DNA of 64,000 nt from Pseudalkalibacillus salsuginis (GTDB lineage Bacteria > Bacillota > Bacilli > Bacillales > Fictibacillaceae). The stretch lies in contig NZ_JAKJHW010000002.1 of NCBI RefSeq assembly GCF_021646685.1, forward strand, positions 434,001 through 498,000. Direction: 5' to 3'. The translations under genes were made by a program, and so were the position numbers. This document shows positions 35,930-43,550 of the stretch, one piece after another. The notes under the pieces are model-generated. The model made no database searches. It was not told where the DNA came from and saw only the letters and a program-made list of their open reading frames with translations. Within the stretch, counting starts at the first letter, position 1. Every line of letters starts with the position of its first letter.

Positions 35930-37159
35930 TTATTTCTCCACATTTACTTTGCGGTCTACAACAAGAACACTGTCACTAAGCCTTATGACGATGACCAGCA
36001 TGGCCATCATGAGCGCCATCAGACCAATGAGCGTCCACATGGAAATGACGGATTTATATTGATCCATCACTTTACCTGTTAACAGCGGCAGTAATGCTCC
36101 GCCGAGCCCACCAGCTGCGATCAGCAAACTCGTGGTGCGTTCTGCGGTTCCGGGAAGAATCTGATTCGTAAAGATCAGTCCGATCGCGAACAGCCCCGCC
36201 ATCAGAAGGCCGAGCAATAAGATGAGCGAATAGCTTGCGGCAAGCCCGGTGATGAGCGGAATGATAGCCATAACAAGCAGCGATCCGAAGCCGTTCATCA
36301 GCAGATAACGTCCATATCCCCATTTTTCCGATAAATGTCCGGCGAACAAACGCCCGATTACCATCGCAATCCAGAAAAATGAAACACCCAGCGTCCCAAG
36401 CGCGCTACTTGTACCCGAATGCTCGATAAGGATCGATGGAAGGAAATGGACCAGACTCATCTCAATCCCGACATAGAGGAAAAAAAACACCACCATGATG
36501 AATAACAACGGCAATCCTCTGCGCCCGTTGAGGGAAGGCGCCTCTTCTCCTTGAATGTCAGTTCCGGAAGCAGCTCCTTTCTCTTCGCTTGAATCCTGTT
36601 TGGTAAGCACGGCATCCATCGATCCAAAAGAAATAAACGACCAGAGAATAAGCATTCCCAGGGACATTGCGGCCAAGATAGGAAACGATATTTTCCACAA
36701 GCCCATCATAATCAGCACGCTGCCTAACACCGGCATCACGCACGCCCCGATGCCAAAGAATACCTCCAACCGGCTCATGGCGACGGCCTTGTTTTTATGA
36801 ACGAACCCAATGACCAAAGCTCCAATCGCCGCCTCGACCATACCGAATCCGAACCCCGCGAGCGGAGCGGTCACAATCATCCATTCCCATGAAGGCAGGA
36901 AGCTGTAGACGGATTGCCCAAGGGTTAAGGCGCCGAATGCCAACAAGATCATGCCCCTTCGACCCAGCTGTTTCGACCACCAAGGCGTCGTCAGAACGCC
37001 GATCAAGAAACCGGAGAATTGGGCGAAGATCAACAGTCCTCCGTCACTGTAATCTCTTTGAAAATACTGCAGCAACTCTTCCAATACCGCTCCCATAACC
37101 ACATGCGCCAACCCGATCAGCAAATAGGATAAGGATCCTATCCATAACAAATTTCTCAT
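35930..37159 (-). CDS. MFS transporter
   Basis: A 409-residue major facilitator protein with about 12 membrane spans. The cytoplasmic loop after span 2 reads PWWSKQLGRRG and the corresponding loop after span 8 reads FAGHLSEKWGYGR. The start ATG at 37159 follows GAAGGAGCAGTCAA; an upstream in-frame extension to 37270 is less likely. The gene is visibly more GC-rich than its neighbours, as is the divergent AraC gene, suggesting joint transfer from a Paenibacillus-like source. Substrate unknown, probably a compound sensed by the AraC regulator. Confidence 0.87.
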   Translation of the reverse strand: MRNLLWIGSLSYLLIGLAHVVMGAVLEELLQYFQRDYSDGGLLIFAQFSGFLIGVLTTPWWSKQLGRRGMILLAFGALTLGQSVYSFLPSWEWMIVTAPLAGFGFGMVEAAIGALVIGFVHKNKAVAMSRLEVFFGIGACVMPVLGSVLIMMGLWKISFPILAAMSLGMLILWSFISFGSMDAVLTKQDSSEEKGAASGTDIQGEEAPSLNGRRGLPLLFIMVVFFFLYVGIEMSLVHFLPSILIEHSGTSSALGTLGVSFFWIAMVIGRLFAGHLSEKWGYGRYLLMNGFGSLLVMAIIPLITGLAASYSLILLLGLLMAGLFAIGLIFTNQILPGTAERTTSLLIAAGGLGGALLPLLTGKVMDQYKSVISMWTLIGLMALMMAMLVIVIRLSDSVLVVDRKVNVEK

Positions 37160-37290
37160 TTGACTGCTCCTTCTTGAAAAATGAGGTAATTGGTAATATA
37201 GTAAATTATATAGCGGATGACTCGCAGTTAACAGAAACCGATTTTCGTATTTATATAACGATTTTCGCATTTTGATAAAAAGGGGGATGG

Positions 37291-38121
37291 ATGGTGCAAC
37301 GATTTTCGTTTCTGATGCAGACCGATATAGTGATGAAATTGCCCGTGTATATGGTCGGGGTGGGTCACTGGGACAATCAGGAACCCGTCTCTCGGCCGGA
37401 TGGATATCCGTTGTACCAGTTTCTATATTGCATCGACGGGGAAGGCGAATTTATAGCTGGTAATCACCGTTATCAGGTGAAGCCTGGCACTGGGATGTTC
37501 CTCTATCCGGATGATCCTCATGAATATCGGGCAGTGAAGGAGCCATGGGAGCTGTATTGGTTAAACTTTGCCGGAGAACAGGCCGAGACGCTGGTCCGTC
37601 TGGCCGGGTTTACCTCCACAGGCACGTACAGGATAACTAGCGGCGAGTTGATAACCCGCCACATGCAAGCCGCCCTTACTCTGGCTCTTTCACAGAAATC
37701 GCTGGCTGGCTTGGAATGTTCCAAACTCGTGTATATGCTCATGATCGACATCATGAAATGCATCGCCGTACGGCGACCTTCCATCGAAAAAAACTTCAAA
37801 CGACTTCAACCGGTTTTCGACTATATCGAACAACATTACACCAGGAGAATTATGCTGGAACAATTGGCCGACACCTTAGGCGTTTCTGTTAAGCACCTGT
37901 GCCTGTTGTTCCGCCAAATCATGAATATTCGCCCGATTGAATATCTTAATCTATTCCGGATCAATAAAAGCAAGGAATTGCTCCTTACGAAGTGGGATGC
38001 CCGAATCGCTGAAATTGCCCATCAAGTCGGTTTCGAGACGCCTGGTTACTTCGGGAAATTGTTCAAGAAGACGGAAGGTGTCACGCCCGAAATGTTCCGA
38101 AGGCTTAACGGAATCCGATAA
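37291..38121 (+). CDS. AraC family transcriptional regulator
   Basis: A 276-residue AraC/XylS regulator. The N-terminal cupin ligand domain has LYQFLYCIDGEGEF and GTGMFLYPDDPHEY; the C-terminal double HTH is at about 180-275 (LEQLADTLGVSVKHLCLLFRQ, then IAEIAHQVGFETPGYFGKLF). It is divergent from the MFS gene, so it likely controls uptake or efflux of its ligand, often a sugar. GC content and codon use match the MFS gene and differ from the surroundings. Its end abuts a truncated DUF4411 gene, marking a junction at about 38118. Confidence 0.9.
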   Translation: MVQRFSFLMQTDIVMKLPVYMVGVGHWDNQEPVSRPDGYPLYQFLYCIDGEGEFIAGNHRYQVKPGTGMFLYPDDPHEYRAVKEPWELYWLNFAGEQAETLVRLAGFTSTGTYRITSGELITRHMQAALTLALSQKSLAGLECSKLVYMLMIDIMKCIAVRRPSIEKNFKRLQPVFDYIEQHYTRRIMLEQLADTLGVSVKHLCLLFRQIMNIRPIEYLNLFRINKSKELLLTKWDARIAEIAHQVGFETPGYFGKLFKKTEGVTPEMFRRLNGIR

Positions 38122-38353
38122 AAAAGAGAGTCCTATTTGGTATTTTTTGCCTGAAGCAAAAAGTGAATTTGCTTCAAATGCTGATGCATGGCAAATTGCT
38201 TATGCAAAAGCACGTGGAGGTACATTAGTTACTCATGAAGCGTATAAACGGGAAAAGAGGAATCGTATATTAATTCCCGTTGCTTGCAAGGAATTCGGGG
38301 TGCCTTACGTAAATACTTTTGATATGTTAAGGCAATTGGATGTAAAATTATAA
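38118..38353 (+). pseudogene. truncated DUF4411 (PIN-like toxin) gene, 3' part
   Basis: In the +2 frame the last 78 codons read ESPIWYFLPEAKSEFASNAD, then AWQIAYAKARGGTLVTHEAY, RNRILIPVACKEFGVPYVNT and FDMLRQLDVKL. This is the conserved second half of DUF4411, a PIN-domain toxin family usually paired with an HTH/ImmA-like antitoxin. The N-terminal catalytic aspartates and the antitoxin are missing; the frame runs upstream only through out-of-frame AraC sequence. It is a decapitated toxin remnant. A terminator follows at 38396. Confidence 0.75.
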
Positions 38354-38395
38354 TACAATATTTTTGTTTATTATATATACAAAAACCCTTGATAT

Positions 38396-38418
38396 AAAGC
38401 TGCCAAAGGTAGCTTTTT
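38396..38418 (+). terminator. rho-independent terminator
   Basis: AAAGCTGCC and GGTAGCTTT form a 9-bp stem with a 3-base loop (one G-T pair), followed by TTTTTCTTCTT. It lies 42 bases after the DUF4411 stop on the plus strand. The rest of 38354-38630 contains nothing I recognise. Confidence 0.75.
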
Positions 38419-38632
38419 CTTCTTACGGGGATCTATTTTTGAACAAGGACTGTCATTTATAACAAGATCTTTTGCTGAGTAGTACAAATATACTGGTAAA
38501 TAATACTGGTAATATAATAAACACTTAAGAGGCGATTACGTTCAAAGTGGTCGTCTTTTCATATTTGACTCATACTATTCAATAGAAAAGGATAAGATTG
38601 ATTGTAAAGAGTTAAAGTAAAAATACATAGGA

Positions 38633-38669
38633 AGGCTTTCTCAGAATCGTTCATTTTCTGAAAAAGCCT
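38633..38669. terminator. terminator after the SDR gene
   Basis: AGGCTTTCTCAGAA and TTCTGAAAAAGCCT form a 14-bp stem with one mismatch, 11 bases after the SDR stop on the minus strand. The longer T-run is on the plus-strand side, so it may act in both directions. Confidence 0.65.
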
Positions 38670-38679
38670 GTTACTTTTT

Positions 38680-39480
38680 TTACATAACTTTTAACTTCTT
38701 AGCAATCAAATCAGCAGCCCGCTTAGGATTAAATCGATAGAATAAATCCATTATTTTTGAATCTTTTCCTGCTAAAACCCTAAATTGGTCATTTTCCATA
38801 CCCTTAACAATTATTTCTGATGCTTCTTTTGGTGTTAATAATTTGTTAACCTGGTCCTGGCTGGCTTCTTTCTTCCTAGCCATTTCTGCACCAGAATTTT
38901 TCGTAATATTGGTATTGACTCCACCAGGGAAAACAACTGTCACCTTTACATTTGTGTCTTTTAGCTCTGAATGTAAGCCCTCTGTCATAAGTTTTACAGC
39001 AGCCTTTGATGCACCATATATCGATTGTCCCGGTACCGGAAGAAAACCTCCCATACTGGAAATGTTCGTGATATGAGCTTCTGGTCTTTTTAATAGATAT
39101 GGAAGAAAGGCTTTGGCCATATAAAGAGTTCCATAAAAATTAACATCCATAACTAATCTTATTTTTTCATAATCAAGGTCCTGAATATTTACAAAAGGTT
39201 GAATAATACCGGCATTATTAATAATGCCATCTACTGCACCATGCTGAGAAATCACTTGCTCGGGAAGTGCCTCTACAGCTGATTGTTCCGTTAAATTCAC
39301 GATATGTGTGGAAAGTTTCTCTCTTTTATCTCCTGATAAATTGGCGGTTTCCCCCAAAGCTTCTTTATTAACATCAACTGCAGCTACACTTGCTCCTTTT
39401 GAAAGAAGGGTAAGAACTAGTTCACGTCCAATTCCATTACCGCCACCTGTAACGACTATTACTTTGTTTAAAACTTTCAT
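38680..39480 (-). CDS. SDR family oxidoreductase
   Basis: A 266-residue classical short-chain dehydrogenase: TGGGNGIG at 12-19, NNAG at 88-91, the catalytic Ser in NISSMGG and the YGASK pair near 155-159. A C-terminal extension (FRVLAGKDSKIMDLFYRFNP) is common in hydroxysteroid- or lipid-linked SDRs. The gene directly upstream on the same strand is a relic of a 3-ketosteroid-1-dehydrogenase-like flavoprotein, so the pair probably once acted on steroids or similar cyclic ketones. The start ATG at 39480 follows GGAGGCAGTAATA. Confidence 0.88.
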   Translation of the reverse strand: MKVLNKVIVVTGGGNGIGRELVLTLLSKGASVAAVDVNKEALGETANLSGDKREKLSTHIVNLTEQSAVEALPEQVISQHGAVDGIINNAGIIQPFVNIQDLDYEKIRLVMDVNFYGTLYMAKAFLPYLLKRPEAHITNISSMGGFLPVPGQSIYGASKAAVKLMTEGLHSELKDTNVKVTVVFPGGVNTNITKNSGAEMARKKEASQDQVNKLLTPKEASEIIVKGMENDQFRVLAGKDSKIMDLFYRFNPKRAADLIAKKLKVM

Positions 39481-39502
39481 TATTACTGCCTCCTACATTT
39501 TG

Positions 39503-39765
39503 TTATAAATTTTCTTTTATATGATTTGCTGCAATATAACCAAATACAGTTGTTGGTCCTAATGTAGTGCCGGGTCCAGGGTAAACACGTCCCATAACAG
39601 ATACAGAACAATTGCCAGTTGCATATAGTCCTTCGATTGGTTGATTATCCCGGAGTGCCTGACCGTACGCGTTCGCTACAATACCACCTTTAGTTCCTAA
39701 ATCACCAGGGTAGATTTTACATGCATAAAACGGTGCCTTCTCAAAATGGATTCGGGCAGATCTTC
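39503..39765 (-). pseudogene. relic: C-terminus of a 3-ketosteroid 1-dehydrogenase-like flavoprotein
   Basis: The minus strand reads HFEKAPFYACKIYPGDLGTK, then GGIVANAYGQALRDNQPIEG, LYATGNCSVSVMGRVYPGPG and TLGPTTVFGYIAANH, stopping at 39503. This is the FAD-binding C-terminal end of KstD/FAD-binding fumarate-reductase-like enzymes (GLYATGN and YPGPGxTLGP). About 85 of some 550 residues remain and the frame is lost upstream. The preserved tail sits 22 bases upstream of the SDR start. Confidence 0.72.
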
Positions 39766-39815
39766 AACAATAGGGCCATTTTGTGGAATAAATAATTATT
39801 GGTTTTACATTTAGC

Positions 39816-39847
39816 AAGGTGAACCGTACCACAAGTGATGGTAAACC
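39816..39847. repeat. GGTGAACCGTACC motif, copy 1
   Basis: AAGGTGAACCGTACCACAAG here is related to AAGGTGAACCGTATCATAAA at 42326 and GGTGAACCGTACCATAAA at 44609, all on the plus strand. Copies 1 and 2 flank the YaaC-like module in direct orientation. They may be ends of an insertion element I cannot name. Confidence 0.55.
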
Positions 39848-40027
39848 AAAGAAAAGAAATTACTATTGAAATAAAGAGGTTAAAGTCTTTGAAATAAAGT
39901 AGGCAATTGAATCACTGTAGGTTATTCTAACCATTAATTCTTACTAAAATAATAAATTCAAGAATATTGAGCTATAAGTACAAGTAGTATTTATTAGCTC
40001 TTTTTGATTAATACAATAAATAATTAT

Positions 40028-40064
40028 AAAAGGTATAATTATACTATTTATAATTATACCTTTT
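40028..40064. promoter_or_regulatory. perfect 16-bp palindrome upstream of the YaaC-like module
   Basis: AAAAGGTATAATTATA, a five-base spacer, then TATAATTATACCTTTT: perfect arms of 16 bp. It contains TATAAT twice and ends with a T-run. It could be an operator overlapping the promoter of the module, a cruciform, or a weak terminator of the region upstream. It lies about 65 bases before the likely start of the first gene. Confidence 0.6.
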
Positions 40065-40129
40065 GGGGAAGTCGAAAGATTAAAATGAAAATGATTCATA
40101 ATTAATTGAAATTCGGAGATGAGCTAAAA

Positions 40130-41216
40130 GTGGAAAAAACGTATATTGTTACTGAAAATCCAGAGGAAGAGCAATGGAAATTACTGTTGAGGTATGGATA
40201 TCCTTCTAATATAAAAAAATATTTTGATAAAATGCAACACATTCACAATGAAGAATTGATTGAATTTATTGCAGGTTCGATTATGCAGTCTCATGCTTAC
40301 TTTGAATCAGCAAAGCATTCATCATTATATATAACGCCTTTATTGATTTATTATGGTGTCACTAATCTATTAGCTGGATCTGCAAGTCTAAAATTAGGTG
40401 CAAAAATTGATATAAAAGGCCATGGTATGACTATGATTCCTCCTACAGACTTAAAGGAAGGAATAGGTAAATCATTTATTACAATAAAGGATACTGAATA
40501 TGGTGGTTTTTCAAAATTTAATAAAATTTATTCAAGTAATTTTTTTTCCTAACGGAATGAAGTGGGAATTAAAAGAACTATTCAGTATTATTCCAGATTT
40601 AAGAAATGACTTTGAAAATTGCTATTCAACAAACTCAAATGTAATCCCTATTGAAATTGTTAAACTAAGAAATAGAACAGTTGAAAGAATAAACTACGAT
40701 GAGTGTCCACATCTTGAACAAAATCCTAATCTATTAGAAAAAATTAATGAATTTAGAGAGAATTATCTAAGACCAGAATTTCAAAAAGACAGAGTATTTC
40801 TTAATAGAAAAATCAAACATAGGGATATAGGAGTATACTCTCTATATGGGAGGAAATTCCTAAAATTATCTTTTGAAAAACAAGGTAAGAAAGTTAATTT
40901 ATCTCTATTAATAGCAATGTACACCGGATTATTTGGTTTGGGTTTTTTATCACGATACAACCCGAGTATATGGAATCCCTTTATTCAAAAAGATATAACT
41001 GGAGAGAAACTATTGGTTGAGAAGTTTTTATCCGTTTCAATTCGACATATACCTAATTTAGTTTTAAATTTTATTGAGAATAATAATATACACTTTATCA
41101 ATGAAACAGATGGAATTACTGATTTGAGATTTACTACTTTGAGTGAGGATATTGACAAGATCGTTAAAGAACAATTGGAATATTTGCTTTACGGAAAGGG
41201 GATGAAATATCAATGA
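40130..41216 (+). pseudogene. YaaC-like protein interrupted by a poly-T frameshift
   Basis: Two adjoining reading frames (to 40552, and from about 40548 to 41216) together give a roughly 360-residue protein resembling bacillary YaaC (about 315 residues). The first half has MQSHAYFESAKHSSLYITPL and LLIYYGVTNLLAG; the second has LSLLIAMYTGLFGLGFLSRY and NPSIWNPFIQ. The frame changes at a run of eight T (40540-40547); seven T would restore one frame. This could be a disabling mutation, a phase-variable tract, slippage, or a sequencing error. The GTG at 40130 after CGGAGATG is the likely start. It overlaps the next gene by ATGA. Confidence 0.7.
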
Positions 41217-42259
41217 GTATCTTAAAGGTCGCTTATGAATTATGTAAAACCGTTATAAAATCCCCTCTAAGAGAAGAAGTGTCTGTGATGATGAATGAAA
41301 TAAAAAAATTCCAAGAAGTTCAAATTGGTGAAAAACTAGATAAATACGAAATGGGTAAAACAATAAGAAACCAAAGTGCAGAAAAAGCAAATATACAGTT
41401 CTATGGATATTTAATTGCTGATAGTAAAAGAAAAGAGATTGAAAAAGAATTTAATCGGCTAGTACCAGAACTATCACAGGAACATTTTGATTTATTAACC
41501 AAATTACAAAGAGAATTTATATTTATAGACGAAAAAATAATCAATTTATTGCCTAGTAATTTAATTCACAGGAGTACATTAAATCCATATAGTATGTATG
41601 GAAATATTGTAACTAAAGATGGAAGTTTTAAGTCATCATTATTTACTGAAGAACAATTGGATAGGTTAAAATCTTCTTTTAGAAGACATAAAGGGTTTCA
41701 AGAAATAGGTAAAATTCCAGTTGATTTATACTCTGAACTAAATAAAATTAGTGATGAGAAAATTGAAAATGCTAATCACGTATTTACAGATAGATTATAT
41801 AAAGCAGGGGTTATGACTCACCCTAATGATATGTTAGAAGCTATTAGAGGTGCAAAGAGAGGAAATGCTGTAATACCTGTAAAATATATATTCTCTTTAA
41901 TGTGTATTAGAGAATCAATACACACTCTAAATCAACTTATCTATCAAGCATTTCTACAAGATAAATTGCCAGTATTTAATGAAGATAACTTAATTAGTAT
42001 TAAGAGTTCTTCTCATCTTGGGGGAAAAGGATATTCATTAAAGTCACAGTATGAATATAGTCTAAAACCAAGAGACTTAGTACATGTTATTGACCCTTAT
42101 GATACCAATCCTTTTCCGATTCTCTGTCAAATTGAAAGTGCGACTATCAGCTTTAACAATGAGTTTGGAAGTCATGAAGATTTAAAACTTAGAGTTATTG
42201 ATGAGGACTTGAACCCATTTCAAGGCATTCTTGAATCCTTAAATTATAAATACAAATAG
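41213..42259 (+). CDS. hypothetical protein, partner of the YaaC-like gene
   Basis: A 348-residue soluble protein, highly charged, with no signal peptide and no membrane span. The first 130 residues are helix-rich (EVSVMMNEIKKFQEVQIGEK). The second half has LYKAGVMTHPNDMLEAIRGA, YIFSLMCIRESIHTLNQLIY and PRDLVHVIDPYDTNPFPIL. I do not recognise any family or catalytic motif. The ATG overlaps the stop of the YaaC-like gene (ATGA), so the two are translationally coupled. Base composition is as A-T rich as its partner and unlike the GC-rich genes on both sides, so the two moved or were retained as a unit. Confidence 0.75.
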   Translation: MSILKVAYELCKTVIKSPLREEVSVMMNEIKKFQEVQIGEKLDKYEMGKTIRNQSAEKANIQFYGYLIADSKRKEIEKEFNRLVPELSQEHFDLLTKLQREFIFIDEKIINLLPSNLIHRSTLNPYSMYGNIVTKDGSFKSSLFTEEQLDRLKSSFRRHKGFQEIGKIPVDLYSELNKISDEKIENANHVFTDRLYKAGVMTHPNDMLEAIRGAKRGNAVIPVKYIFSLMCIRESIHTLNQLIYQAFLQDKLPVFNEDNLISIKSSSHLGGKGYSLKSQYEYSLKPRDLVHVIDPYDTNPFPILCQIESATISFNNEFGSHEDLKLRVIDEDLNPFQGILESLNYKYK

Positions 42260-42325
42260 TGGAGTATTATGTAAATAAGCACTGGAATATAACTTCCAGC
42301 GCTTATTTTTGCCTCTTAAATATCT

Positions 42326-42355
42326 AAGGTGAACCGTATCATAAATAACGGCAAG
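42326..42355. repeat. GGTGAACCGTACC motif, copy 2
   Basis: AAGGTGAACCGTATCATAAA followed by TAACGGCAAG, in the same orientation as 39816 and 44609. It lies 67 bases after the stop of the YaaC partner. The 42360-42538 stretch that follows is GC-richer and contains no gene I can support. Confidence 0.55.
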
Positions 42356-42538
42356 TTATTTGGGGAGAACCGTGCAGGAGCCTGTGCAATAGCCAAGATC
42401 GCCACTAAGGAAATGCTTGATCGAGGCGGGCAAAGGAGAGGAATGCTATCATTCAATTATTAGATGGGCTGTTCCTTCATTCAACTTTTCCCGGCGCTTG
42501 CCGTCTAATCGGTATAGTCGACTTAGGGAGAGAAACCT

Positions 42539-42945
42539 GTGAAACCATTTCGTATCATCGCCATTCTGGTAATGGCCATTCTTTTGTCATCGTGCGCTTC
42601 TCGTGCAAAGCCTCAAGCGCTGCCCGCGCACATGAATTCGCCCAAGCCGGCGACCTCCGTTGCAACCGCTGCCGCCGCAACGGAATCAGCGGAGCCGTCT
42701 CCAACGGTGGAGGCCTATTCGTTTCCTCAATCGGTACAGCTGCCATTTCAACCGGTCGAGCTGACCGAGCTCGCCAAGACAAAAGTCAGCGACACGTGGC
42801 AGCTTACGAATTCGATCGCTTTCGGACAGATCGCGGGCGAGCCGGTGAAGCTGGCTATCTACAAGGGGACGAATCCGGATGCGGATTGCGGGATGGACTA
42901 CGATCGGGTGGGGCTCCTGGAGTACGATCAAGGTGGCGAGTCTTT
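42539..42945 (+). pseudogene. truncated GC-rich lipoprotein gene, 5' part
   Basis: The frame opens with a signal peptide and lipobox (MKPFRIIAILVMAILLSSC, Cys19), then an Ala/Pro/Thr/Ser-rich linker. A domain follows reading AFGQIAGEPVKLAIYKGTNP and CGMDYDRVGLLEYDQGGE. GC content is far above that of neighbouring genes. At about 42945 the sequence crosses into the 3' end of the marR gene, read antisense, so the remaining frame to 43009 is chimeric. It appears to be the N-terminal part of a foreign lipoprotein cut by recombination. Confidence 0.65.
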
Positions 42946-43398
42946 ACTAGACAGTGAAGAACTTGTTTTTGTTCTTTCCGCCAGCTTAGTAATCGACTCA
43001 ATGTCTTGATCGGCTAATTGATCTAGAAAATGTTTGCGAATTGCTTTTGAGACTATGGGAGTGGCCTCATCCAGGCCTGACTTTCCAGCGGAAGTAATGA
43101 TGACTTGAACACCACGATCTGTATCTGATTGTTTCCTCCGAACAAGTCCCCGTTTTTCCATCCGCGTTAGATGATGTGACAATCGGCTCTTATCCCAGCC
43201 CATCGAGTCGGCTAATTCCTGTTGGCGAAGCTTACCGTCCCCAAATTGGACTAACCGATCTAATACTCCAAAATCACCCTCTGATAGTCCTGTGTGTTCG
43301 GACATGTCTTTTACAACACGACCGAAGATTCTCTTAAAGGAACCTTTCCACATATTCCATATTCGGATTTCCTCTTCGGTTAATTCGATCTTATCCAT
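42928..43398 (-). CDS. MarR family transcriptional regulator
   Basis: A 156-residue MarR-type winged-helix repressor: LRQQELADSMGWDKSRLSHH is the recognition region, followed by MEKRGLVRRKQSDTDRG, the wing. It is divergent from an aldo/keto reductase, and two GGTTGA-N4-TCAACC palindromes lie between them. The last ten or so residues (SSLSSKDSPP) probably derive from the fused lipoprotein fragment. A 38-bp tandem duplication has copied the first codons upstream, so that the GAGGAA of the copied coding region now serves as the ribosome site. Confidence 0.88.
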   Translation of the reverse strand: MDKIELTEEEIRIWNMWKGSFKRIFGRVVKDMSEHTGLSEGDFGVLDRLVQFGDGKLRQQELADSMGWDKSRLSHHLTRMEKRGLVRRKQSDTDRGVQVIITSAGKSGLDEATPIVSKAIRKHFLDQLADQDIESITKLAERTKTSSSLSSKDSPP

Positions 43399-43435
43399 AT
43401 TCGCATTTCCTCTTCGGTTAATTCAATCTTATCCA
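43360..43435. repeat. 38-bp tandem duplication over the marR start
   Basis: 43360-43397 and 43398-43435 are two adjacent copies (differences at two positions) of sequence covering the marR start codon and its first 12 codons. Because 38 is not a multiple of three, the upstream copy encodes a short leader of 18 codons, starting at 43436 (MDKIELTEEEMRIWIRSN) and ending at 43380 inside marR. Confidence 0.9.
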
Positions 43436-43452
43436 TAAGAACATAATAACAC

Positions 43453-43506
43453 GGTTGACGTGTCAACCACAAGATGCTACAGTATACCTAGGTTGATACG
43501 TCAACC
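43453..43506. promoter_or_regulatory. two palindromic MarR-type operators
   Basis: GGTTGACGTGTCAACC at 43453-43468 and GGTTGATACGTCAACC at 43491-43506 are near-identical palindromes spaced 38 bases start to start, in the promoter region between marR and the aldo/keto reductase. They are very likely the binding sites of this MarR protein, giving autorepression and control of the reductase. Confidence 0.85.
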
Positions 43507-43550
43507 AGGGCAGGTCGCCTTCCCAATATACTTAAGGAGTGTGTAATGAA

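Noticed and set aside
37937-38353. A full 138-residue protein in the frame that ends with the DUF4411 tail
   Set aside because: The first 60 codons are the AraC gene read in another frame; only the 3' part has protein-family similarity.
42326-42380. Group II intron 3' end suggested by the GAACCGTA-like sequence
   Set aside because: No domain V-type hairpin and no reverse transcriptase frame nearby.
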